Notes under the pieces: generated by a model | The model's input: the letters and a program-made list of their open reading frames with translations, nothing else | The model's database searches: none | Told to the model about the DNA's origin: nothing | DNA from: Candidatus Omnitrophota bacterium | GTDB taxonomy: Bacteria > NPL-UPA2 > BS750m-G34 | Length of the DNA stretch: 12,155 nt | Direction of reading: 5' to 3' | NCBI GenBank assembly: GCA_030640045.1 | Contig: DAOWKF010000087.1 | Coordinates: 1-12,155 of the forward strand | Translations under genes and position numbers: made by a program | Shown: in pieces, positions 5,736-12,155 of the stretch | Position numbering within the stretch: position 1 is the stretch's first letter | Layout of the letters: the number at the start of each line of letters is the position of its first letter

Positions 5736-6854
5736 TTGAAGAGAAAAATAGCCATCCCCATTATTTTTCTATCCATAGTCCTTCTATCCCTATATCTATA
5801 CGGCATTTACAACCCGTCTATCCCCATACTTATGTATCACCATGTCAACGAGCACAAAGGAGACATAGTTACTATAAGTCCTTCGGATTTTGAAAAGCAG
5901 ATGGCGTATATTAAGGATAATTTTAATACCATTCATTTAAATGAACTCCTTTCGTATTTAGAGAAAGGCGAGAGATTCCCTCCCCGCACCTGTGTTATTA
6001 CTTTTGACGACGGGTACTACGATAACTTTGCCTATGCTTATCCCATCTTAAAGAAATACAATCTCAAGGCCACTATCTTTGTAACTACCTCTCGTATTGG
6101 AGAGAAGAGATATATCTATACGATAAAAGATCACTATACGGCAAATCTTGAAGGTGCCATTATGACCTGCACAAGCCTGCCTACAAAAAAGGGCATGGGT
6201 GCAGGAAATTTTTTGACCTGGAAAGAATTAGAGGAGATGGAGAAAACTCGTATAATCGATATTCAGTCTCATACCGTGACCCATGCCCGTTATTTTGTTT
6301 CTCCTAAAATAAAAGGTTTTAATAGCGGCAATTTCCCCTGGTGGTTACCTCTCGCTACAGGCGGTGATATAAGGCCTGGTATTCCTATCTATGAAGACCA
6401 GAAGGGACTTTTGGCCCGCCGATATTTTGATGATAAATTTTTAAGAAATTATGTGGCGCAATATGCAGCAGACCCTTCTTCTGCCGTAGAAAGATACAAA
6501 TCTTTACACGGTAGTTTGAAAGGACGCTTCGAAAGTGAAAGAGAGAGAATGAAAAGAATTAGAGGAGAACTCTATCTTTCTAAAAAAGAGATTGAAGAGA
6601 GACTTAAGAAGGAATGTCTATTTATTGCCTGGCCATGGGGTAAATATAATGAAGAGCTAATAGGCCTTGCCAGGGAATGCGGCTATCAAGGAGCAATTAC
6701 TACTGAAAAGGGCGCTAATATTTCCGGGCTTGACCCTATGTATCTCAAGCGTTTTGATATTAAAAAAGGGGATCTTCGTTGGTTTAAGGCCAGGCTTTTC
6801 ATGTATAATCATGGTATTATAGCAAAGGTATATCCTGTTATCAGGGGGAAATAA
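5736..6854 (+). CDS. Membrane-anchored polysaccharide deacetylase (NodB/CE4 family)
   Basis: This 372-residue protein starts with KRKIAIPIIFLSIVLLSLYLYG, a short positive stretch and one hydrophobic helix (about 5-22) without a clear cleavage site. It is therefore probably anchored in the inner membrane and faces the periplasm. CE4 motifs are ordered: MYHHVN (33-38), TFDDGYYDNF (89-98, catalytic D91 and metal D92), SHTVTHARY (178-186, metal ligands H179 and H183), and AWPWGKYN (298-305). Between the histidine motif and WPWG lies an unusually long insert (about 187-292) that is charged and probably helical in its second half. CE4 enzymes remove N-acetyl groups from amino sugars; here the substrate is likely an N-acetylhexosamine in the glycan built by neighbouring enzymes. 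The insert could shape substrate specificity. It is followed by a second deacetylase with a one-base overlap (TAATG). Confidence 0.85.
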   Translation: MKRKIAIPIIFLSIVLLSLYLYGIYNPSIPILMYHHVNEHKGDIVTISPSDFEKQMAYIKDNFNTIHLNELLSYLEKGERFPPRTCVITFDDGYYDNFAYAYPILKKYNLKATIFVTTSRIGEKRYIYTIKDHYTANLEGAIMTCTSLPTKKGMGAGNFLTWKELEEMEKTRIIDIQSHTVTHARYFVSPKIKGFNSGNFPWWLPLATGGDIRPGIPIYEDQKGLLARRYFDDKFLRNYVAQYAADPSSAVERYKSLHGSLKGRFESERERMKRIRGELYLSKKEIEERLKKECLFIAWPWGKYNEELIGLARECGYQGAITTEKGANISGLDPMYLKRFDIKKGDLRWFKARLFMYNHGIIAKVYPVIRGK

Positions 6855-7609
6855 TGGTTTTTAAAAAACCTCTGGTATTTTTATATCATAGGGTAGGACT
6901 GCCAGCCTATGAAAATGACAATATGGCGCCTGAAGAATTCGAAAAACAAATGCAATATCTTTCAGCCCGGGGTTACAGGATTATTTCACCCGGCCAATAT
7001 TTATCTTTTTTAAATAGAGAAATAGACCTGCCTTCTCGTTCCATCCTTATTACATTTGATGACGGAGCTAAAAATATTATAGAATATGCATTGCCTATAA
7101 TGAAAAGATATAATTTTAAGGCTGCTATTTTTTTAAATACAGCTTATATCGGGGAGGTTATGTATCATTCCAGAGAAAAGAGAAAATTTTACAAGACCCG
7201 GGAAGAGGCCCTGGCTGATAGTTGCCATGGAGAAAAACTTTTAAGGTTTAGTTATCTAAGCTGGCCGGAAATAAAATTCCTGGCCGAAGAAGGTATGGAT
7301 TTTGGTTCTCATGGGCATTCCCATCTTGTTTTAACTGAACTAACACGAAAAAAATTGTTGGAAGAATTGGATATTTCCCGCGATATTTTATTTAAAAAAA
7401 TTGGCCGGGAGGTAGATTATTTTTCCTATCCCTGGGGCACTTTCAATCGCCATGTAAAAAGATATGTTAAGGCCGCAGGATACAAGGTTGCCTTTGCTAC
7501 TGATCATTCCCATAGAGAAGATGTCTTTTCTGTAAAAAGGATTTTGGTTAGAACCAGGTCGAGCTTAGATGACTTTATTCGTTTAATAAATGAAAATTTG
7601 TATTTATAA
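6854..7609 (+). CDS. Cytoplasmic polysaccharide deacetylase (NodB/CE4 family)
   Basis: This is a 251-residue CE4 protein without a signal peptide or membrane segment, so probably cytoplasmic or loosely membrane-bound. Motifs in order: LYHRVG (10-15), TFDDGAKN (67-74, D69 and D70), DFGSHGHSHLVLT (149-161, with H153 and H157 as metal ligands), and SYPWGTFN (191-198). All catalytic motifs are present. It would act on a nucleotide-linked or lipid-linked precursor on the inner side of the membrane, unlike its anchored neighbour. The ATG shares its A with the upstream TAA stop, and AGGGGGA at 6843-6849 is the ribosome binding site, four bases from the start. Its 3' end overlaps the next GT4 gene by 20 bases. 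The substrate is unknown; LPS amino-sugar deacetylation is inferred from context. Confidence 0.85.
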   Translation: MVFKKPLVFLYHRVGLPAYENDNMAPEEFEKQMQYLSARGYRIISPGQYLSFLNREIDLPSRSILITFDDGAKNIIEYALPIMKRYNFKAAIFLNTAYIGEVMYHSREKRKFYKTREEALADSCHGEKLLRFSYLSWPEIKFLAEEGMDFGSHGHSHLVLTELTRKKLLEELDISRDILFKKIGREVDYFSYPWGTFNRHVKRYVKAAGYKVAFATDHSHREDVFSVKRILVRTRSSLDDFIRLINENLYL

Positions 7610-8729
7610 TCTTACTACCGGAGTGAGTTTTGGCGGGGTAGAGATATTCAGTCTGCGTTTAGCCGAGACCCTGAGCAGGTTAGGAGAAGATGTATATATT
7701 TTCACTGGCAGACCCAGTACCTTTTTGTCTAACGAAGCAACTCTTCACAGTGGAAAGGTACAGGGTAAAGGCCTCAGGGTTAAAACCTATCATTACCTTC
7801 CTCCCCATTATATCCCTGACCTCGGCACCCGTTTTAAAAAACTTGTGAGTCGATTAAGCTTTGCTGTTTTTTGTTTTAAGGACCTCTGTAAAGAAAAATT
7901 TGACATTATTCATATCCAGAAGCCCTATGACCTCCTGCCGGCCTTACTGGTTAAGGTTATAACCGGAGCAAAGGTAATTTTAGGTTCTCACGGGACAGAT
8001 TTCTATTTCGGCGATAGAGTTTTTGCTAAAAAAGTCGATGGAGTCTTTTCGTGCAGCTTTTTTAATGCTAAAGAGATTTGGGAGCGATACCGGCGTAAGG
8101 CAAGAGTGATATATAATGGCTGCGATATAGATCTCTTTAAGCCAATGGGACCGGATAGAGGACTTAAAGAAAAAATAAAAATTGGAGATTCTCCTGTAAT
8201 ATTTACAGCTGGAAGGCTTGTCAACTGGAAAAGGGTAGATATATTGATAAGTGCCATCCCGTTCTTAAAGACGCAGAATTTTAAGGTTATAATCTGTGGA
8301 GAAGGGGATCATAAATCAGGACTTCTTAGTTTAAGTAAGGCGCTTGGTGTAGAGGATAGGATTATCTGGCTAGGAGCTATCCCGCATGAAGAATTACCGC
8401 GTTATCTATCACTGGCCAGTGTCTTTGTCCAGCCTAGTATCAGTGAGTCATTCGGTATAAGCATATGCGAGGCCATGGCTATGGGAATACCTGTAGTGGC
8501 TTCCCGCAGCGGCGGAGTGCCGGAAGTAGTTGAGGATGGGGTGAATGGTTTTCTGGTTACCCCTGGAGATATAAAAAAAGTAGCAGAGAGTATAGATATT
8601 CTTTTAGCTGATAGTAACATGCGACGCACTATGGGCAAAGAAGGACGAGCAAAAATTGAGCTCATGTTTACCTGGAATAGTGTTGCCGAAAGGGTTATGG
8701 AAGGGTATAAAGAAGTTTTAAGAAGGTAA
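7590..8729 (+). CDS. GT4 glycosyltransferase
   Basis: This is a 379-residue GT-B enzyme of family GT4. GVSFGGVEIFSLRLAETLSRLG (11-32) is the glycine-rich loop and first helix of the acceptor domain. IIHIQKPYDLLPALL (106-120) and LGSHGTDFYFG (131-141) complete that domain. VIYNGCDIDLFKP (173-185) and TAGRLVNWKRVDILISA (206-222) open the donor domain, followed by SISESFGISICEAMAMG (283-299) with the full E286-x7-E294 motif, then GGVPEVVEDGVNGFLVTPGD. The start has no visible Shine-Dalgarno sequence and lies inside the deacetylase gene, so translation is probably coupled. Transfer of a sugar during core or O-chain assembly is inferred from context; donor and linkage are unknown. Confidence 0.87.
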   Translation: MKICIYNLTTGVSFGGVEIFSLRLAETLSRLGEDVYIFTGRPSTFLSNEATLHSGKVQGKGLRVKTYHYLPPHYIPDLGTRFKKLVSRLSFAVFCFKDLCKEKFDIIHIQKPYDLLPALLVKVITGAKVILGSHGTDFYFGDRVFAKKVDGVFSCSFFNAKEIWERYRRKARVIYNGCDIDLFKPMGPDRGLKEKIKIGDSPVIFTAGRLVNWKRVDILISAIPFLKTQNFKVIICGEGDHKSGLLSLSKALGVEDRIIWLGAIPHEELPRYLSLASVFVQPSISESFGISICEAMAMGIPVVASRSGGVPEVVEDGVNGFLVTPGDIKKVAESIDILLADSNMRRTMGKEGRAKIELMFTWNSVAERVMEGYKEVLRR

Positions 8730-8733
8730 AGAT

Positions 8734-9942
8734 ATGCATATTCTTATCGTAACTATGTTCGGGTTTAATGATGCCTTTAAATTTTCTCACCAGGACCAGA
8801 CTGCTTCTACCCTCACACACCTTGGCCATGAAGTGACGTGCTATGCCTATCTGGATAAGAAAAATTCTCTTCATAGCAAGATTGTAGAGGAAAGAGAAGG
8901 GGTAAAGGTAAGGCGATTTTTACCGCCGAAACATATTTTTTCTAAAAAACTTAGAAAGATCCTCAGAGAAGACGGTCCATATGACGTGATTCACCTCCAT
9001 CACTTACGCAACGAATTTTCCTATGAGATTGTTCAGTATTCACTGAGAGAAAATATCCCGCTTATCTTTGAGCCCCATGGATTACTCCACGACCCATATC
9101 TGGTTAAGAACAGGGATTTTCCTTTCTCTGGTCCTATATTGGATAATATAATTTTAACGAAAACACAGTTATTTAAAAAAATTTTTACCCGAGGCCCTTT
9201 GCTTAAACATTTTAAAAACTATAGCCAGCACTTTGTTCTTAAAAAAGCCCGGGTCTTGCTTGCACTCTCCAATCATGAGAAGGATTTATTAAAGCGCATT
9301 ACAAACAGGGCTGATATAGAAATACTCCCTCACTGGGGAGGATTTACCCCGTACCTTTCCACTACGAAAAGATTCTTCAGTAGACATAAAGGTTCAGGGC
9401 CTCTTATCCTTTTTGTGGGCCAGCTCAAATACCGCCGGGGATTTGATATAGCGATAAAGACATTGGCCCGGCTAAAGAAAAAGAATTCTTCAATTACTCT
9501 TATTGTTGTCACTAATAATACAGATAAAAAAAGAGACCTCCTTGACCTGGCGCACAGCGAAGGGGTAGCAGAAAATATTATCCTTAAAGAGAATGTTAGC
9601 GAAGAAGAAAAATTTTTCCTGTATAAACAAGCCGATCTTTATCTTTCTCCTACCCGCTATGAAGGATTTGGTGTTACATTCCTTGAGGCCATGGCATGCG
9701 GGTGTCCAATTGTTACAAGCGACATCCCGGTTGTAAGGGAAATTGTGGAGCATGAAAGGACAGGCCTGCTTGCGCGGCTTGAGGATCCCTATGATTTCTC
9801 TAAAGCAATAAATAGACTTTTAAATGATCATGCCTTACGGAAAAACATTATTAAAAATAGTTTGGAAAAAGTAGAAAAGGAGTATAATAAAGAGAAGATT
9901 TTCAACAAATTAGTTAATATCTATGAAAGTTGCATTACTTAG
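8734..9942 (+). CDS. GT4 glycosyltransferase with extended acceptor domain
   Basis: This is a 402-residue GT4-family enzyme, the longest of the GT4 enzymes complete in the window. The N-terminal domain includes MHILIVTMFGF, GHEVTCYAYL (31-40), YDVIHLHHLRNEF (83-95) and FEPHGLLHDPYL (112-123), a variant of the usual 'HG' segment. An extra basic, hydrophobic stretch at about 124-170 precedes LALSNHEKDLL (176-186) and may form helices that contact the membrane. LFVGQLKYRRGFDIAI (226-241) and SPTRYEGFGVTFLEAMACG (305-323) are the donor-domain signatures, with E310-x7-E318 intact. GAAGG at 8722-8726 lies seven bases before the ATG, a good ribosome binding site, and a four-base gap separates it from the previous gene. 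The sugar is unknown. Confidence 0.87.
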   Translation: MHILIVTMFGFNDAFKFSHQDQTASTLTHLGHEVTCYAYLDKKNSLHSKIVEEREGVKVRRFLPPKHIFSKKLRKILREDGPYDVIHLHHLRNEFSYEIVQYSLRENIPLIFEPHGLLHDPYLVKNRDFPFSGPILDNIILTKTQLFKKIFTRGPLLKHFKNYSQHFVLKKARVLLALSNHEKDLLKRITNRADIEILPHWGGFTPYLSTTKRFFSRHKGSGPLILFVGQLKYRRGFDIAIKTLARLKKKNSSITLIVVTNNTDKKRDLLDLAHSEGVAENIILKENVSEEEKFFLYKQADLYLSPTRYEGFGVTFLEAMACGCPIVTSDIPVVREIVEHERTGLLARLEDPYDFSKAINRLLNDHALRKNIIKNSLEKVEKEYNKEKIFNKLVNIYESCIT

Positions 9943-11089
9943 ATGTCATGGTCTGAGAAAATATGAGATGCAGGGGTTTGAGCCTCTAAAGGATATAATC
10001 GAGATAAAGGCATTCAGTCCATGGGAACATACTTATGACTTAAGCGAGATATCTTTACCCGTAGAAAAGATCCCTCCTGTTCCCAAATTCAGGCAGTCTT
10101 TAAGGGATATTAGAAATCTTTTACATGGCAGAGATGGGAATCTTTACCGCAAGGTAGACTTTTTCCTGCCGCAGTTTGAGAAGAGACTGCGCAACTACGA
10201 CATTATTCATGTCAATGAAATTTTTAGCAAATCCACCTATGTCGGAGCCAGGGTTAAGGAAAAATACGGAATACCATTGGTAACTACGGTATGGGAAAAT
10301 ATTCCGTTTTTTGACAGGGGGGATGACATATCCAGATTTATTTTTAACATAGCCTACCCTTTAATAGACCTTTTTATTACCACTACTGAACGGGGCAAAA
10401 GTGTTTTAAAATTAGAAGGCGTCCCGGAAGAGAAGATCAGGGTTATTTATCCGGGAATCGAGGTGGATAGATTTTCTCCAAAGCCGCCTGATGAGAGCCT
10501 CCGAAAATCTTTAGGCATAGCAAGCGATGATAAAGTTATTCTTTTTGCCGGTAGGATTGTATACAAAAAGGGTATCTATACCATATGCCAGGCTGTAAGA
10601 GAGATAAAAAGACTTCATCCGGGAATCCATCTTAAGGCCATTATGCTCGGCAGAGGACCTGAAGAAGCGAAACTCAAAGAGTATATAAAAGATCTGGGAT
10701 TGGGGAAGGATGTGATTTTGTATGGTCATCTTTCCTACAAGGAGCTGCCTTCATTTTATAACCTGTCCGATATTTTTGTCCTGCCCAGTATCCCCACAGA
10801 TTCCTGGCAGGAACAATTTGGCTTTGTCCTGGCAGAAGCCATGACTGCAGGAAAGCCCATAATTACTACCCTGACGGGTGCAATTAAAGAAGTAGTTGGT
10901 GGTAGCGCAATTCTCATCCCGCCTGACGATTATCTTTCTCTTGCCAGGACGATAGTATCTCTCCTTGGTGATGAAATAATGTGTAAGGAGTTAGGTCAGA
11001 AGGCAAGGCAAATTGCCCTTGCCAGATACGATGCCCGCGCGACTTCCCGGAAGATGCTCAAGGTCTATGAAGATATTTTATCCGTATAG
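9923..11089 (+). CDS. GT4 glycosyltransferase
   Basis: This 388-residue GT4 enzyme has a less typical N-terminus (MKVALLRCHGLRKYEMQGFE) without the glycine-rich GG loop. YDIIHVNEIFSKST (92-105) and TTVWENIPFFDRG (121-133) lie where other GT4 enzymes have the 'D.ih.H' and 'H' segments. VIYPGIEVDRFSP (174-186), LFAGRIVYKKGIYTICQA (207-224), LGRGPEEAKLKEYI (242-255) and WQEQFGFVLAEAMTAG (295-310) form the donor site, with E297-x7-E305 intact. The start overlaps the previous gene by 20 bases with no obvious ribosome binding site. The W-E-N in place of the usual histidine segment resembles glycosyltransferases with a divergent acceptor loop. Donor and acceptor cannot be assigned; a role in the same glycan is inferred from its place in the operon. 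Confidence 0.85.
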   Translation: MKVALLRCHGLRKYEMQGFEPLKDIIEIKAFSPWEHTYDLSEISLPVEKIPPVPKFRQSLRDIRNLLHGRDGNLYRKVDFFLPQFEKRLRNYDIIHVNEIFSKSTYVGARVKEKYGIPLVTTVWENIPFFDRGDDISRFIFNIAYPLIDLFITTTERGKSVLKLEGVPEEKIRVIYPGIEVDRFSPKPPDESLRKSLGIASDDKVILFAGRIVYKKGIYTICQAVREIKRLHPGIHLKAIMLGRGPEEAKLKEYIKDLGLGKDVILYGHLSYKELPSFYNLSDIFVLPSIPTDSWQEQFGFVLAEAMTAGKPIITTLTGAIKEVVGGSAILIPPDDYLSLARTIVSLLGDEIMCKELGQKARQIALARYDARATSRKMLKVYEDILSV

Positions 11090-12155
11090 CGAAGTCCTTC
11101 CTTCGGAAAAGGCGAGGGCTTTGCAGGTGGTGAACACAGTATGCGCCGTGGCAAAGGCCGGAGTAGAAGTAGAACTTTTCGCAGGTCTTAAAAAGACTGA
11201 CACGGATATATTGAATATGTACGGCCTTACCTCAAATCCGAACCTAAAATTTATCCCCGGAGCAACTCTACGAAGACGTAATCTTTTTGGGCTTAAGATT
11301 TCATGCGGTAGTGTTTTTTATACAAGCTGCATTAGATATCTAAAGAAAAAAGAGGATAAAAATTTTGTTATCTATACCCGGCATCTTAAGCTCGCGGCAG
11401 TGCTTCTAAAAAAAATTCCGGATATCCCCCTTGTCTATGAAGCCCATGAAATTTTTTCTATGAAAAAGCATTCCCTTTTCCATCTGGAAAAATTTGTATT
11501 TAACAATGCAAAAGGCATTGTATCTATCAGTCATAGCTTAATGAAAAAGGTAAGAGAGCTTTACTCTTTAAATGCGCCTGTAGCAATTATCCCTGATGGA
11601 GTAAACCGTAAGATAATAGAACAAGAGCAAAAGAGAAAAATTCACGGAGATGTCGTATATGTTGGTCAGCTATATCCCTGGAAAGGTGTTAAGACCCTTG
11701 TTACCTGCATGAAGTATCTGCCGGAAATAAATCTCACCATTGTCGGAGGGGGCAGCGAAAAAGAAAAAGGGGAGATAGATGGGTTAGTAGATAAGTTTAA
11801 ATTAAGAGATAGAGTCCGACTAACGGGTTTTCTCCCTTATCAAGAAGCCCTGCGATTTATGACAGGGGCAAGGGTCCTTGCGCTTCCTTTAGAAAATGAA
11901 ACAATAAGCCGTTATTTTACTTCTCCTTTAAAACTTTTTGAATATATGGCCTGTCACATCCCAATAGTTGCATCTGATTTCCCGACTATTAGAGAGATAT
12001 TACGGGATGAAAGTGCCCTTTTTGTCCGACCGGGTGATGCAGAGGACCTCGCCGTCGCAATTAAAAAACTCCTTAAAAATGAATCTCTGGCTCAGGAATT
12101 AGCTGATAATGCATATATTCTTTCAAAAGAGTATTCCTGGAAAAAGAGGGCCGAA
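11067..12155 (+). CDS. GT4 glycosyltransferase, C-terminal end outside window
   Basis: From ATG at 11067 a single open frame of 363 codons runs to the last base. The start lies inside the previous gene (23-base overlap), giving MKIFYPYSEVLPSEKARALQ, a proper GT4 first strand and acceptor loop. YTRHLKLAAVLL (103-114) and VYEAHEIFSM (123-132) follow, then ISHSLMKKV (154-162), IIPDGVNRKI (174-183), YVGQLYPWKGVKTL (198-211), TIVGGGSEKEK (224-234) and TGFLPYQEAL (253-262). YFTSPLKLFEYMACHIPIVASDF (283-305) is the donor site of the GT4 subgroup in which the E-x7-E motif is replaced by 'SPxKxxEYM', with E292 retained. The final EYSWKKRAE matches the usual C-terminal helix, so perhaps 10-20 residues are missing. 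Sugar specificity is unknown. Confidence 0.87.
   Translation, partial: MKIFYPYSEVLPSEKARALQVVNTVCAVAKAGVEVELFAGLKKTDTDILNMYGLTSNPNLKFIPGATLRRRNLFGLKISCGSVFYTSCIRYLKKKEDKNFVIYTRHLKLAAVLLKKIPDIPLVYEAHEIFSMKKHSLFHLEKFVFNNAKGIVSISHSLMKKVRELYSLNAPVAIIPDGVNRKIIEQEQKRKIHGDVVYVGQLYPWKGVKTLVTCMKYLPEINLTIVGGGSEKEKGEIDGLVDKFKLRDRVRLTGFLPYQEALRFMTGARVLALPLENETISRYFTSPLKLFEYMACHIPIVASDFPTIREILRDESALFVRPGDAEDLAVAIKKLLKNESLAQELADNAYILSKEYSWKKRAE

Noticed and set aside
11090..11125. Short hairpin TTCC-TTC-GGAA near the end of the GT4 gene at 9923, considered as a terminator.
   Set aside because: The stem is only four pairs, there is no T-run after it, and it lies within the coding start of the next gene.
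1..12155. Search for tRNA or rRNA genes, CRISPR arrays, insertion-sequence ends, transposase or integrase genes.
   Set aside because: None seen; nearly every base is within or between closely spaced protein genes, and no regularly spaced repeats are visible.

Overview
The window is a single, tightly packed run of genes, all on the + strand, for the outer half of lipopolysaccharide (LPS) synthesis in a Gram-negative bacterium. The Gram-negative assignment rests on the lipid A kinase end (lpxK), a WaaE/KdtX-type glycosyltransferase and two heptosyltransferases. The genes overlap or nearly touch, coding sequence is moderately AT-rich, and one gene is best started at TTG. I cannot name the species. 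The gene style suits an uncultured lineage such as Omnitrophota, Nitrospirota or a deltaproteobacterial group, but that is a weak inference.

Layout: 1-393 is the 3' end of lpxK. 390-1136 is a family 2 glycosyltransferase of the LPS-core WaaE/KdtX type. 1152-2548 is a two-gene AbiE-type toxin-antitoxin (TA) module with the toxin-family gene first. 2545-3522 and 3519-4673 are two GT9 heptosyltransferases. 4654-5718 is a GT4 glycosyltransferase. 5736-6854 and 6854-7609 are two NodB-type (CE4) polysaccharide deacetylases, the first membrane-anchored. 7590-8729, 8734-9942 and 9923-11089 are three more GT4 enzymes. 11067 to the window end is a fourth, cut off just before its C-terminus. There is no gap longer than 17 bases between genes and no convincing terminator.

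Working together: LpxK completes lipid IVA, the GT2 and GT9 enzymes would build the heptose-containing inner core, and the five GT4 enzymes in the window would extend the outer core or an O-chain-like glycan. The two deacetylases probably remove N-acetyl groups from an amino sugar in that glycan or on an intermediate. Exact sugars and linkages cannot be read from sequence.

The most interesting part is the AbiE-like module inside this operon. It is clearly AT-richer than the LPS genes and has its own near-consensus sigma-70 promoter embedded at the 3' end of the GT2 gene. That promoter is covered from -35 to the start codon by a 14-bp-arm inverted repeat with 12 of 14 pairs matched, which looks like an operator. 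The predicted transcript would start at or next to the ATG (leaderless). The antitoxin-family gene then overlaps the first heptosyltransferase gene by ATGA, so the TA module's promoter probably also feeds LPS genes. A second theme is small in-frame insertions in the heptosyltransferase genes, one of them a perfect 7-bp hairpin palindrome.
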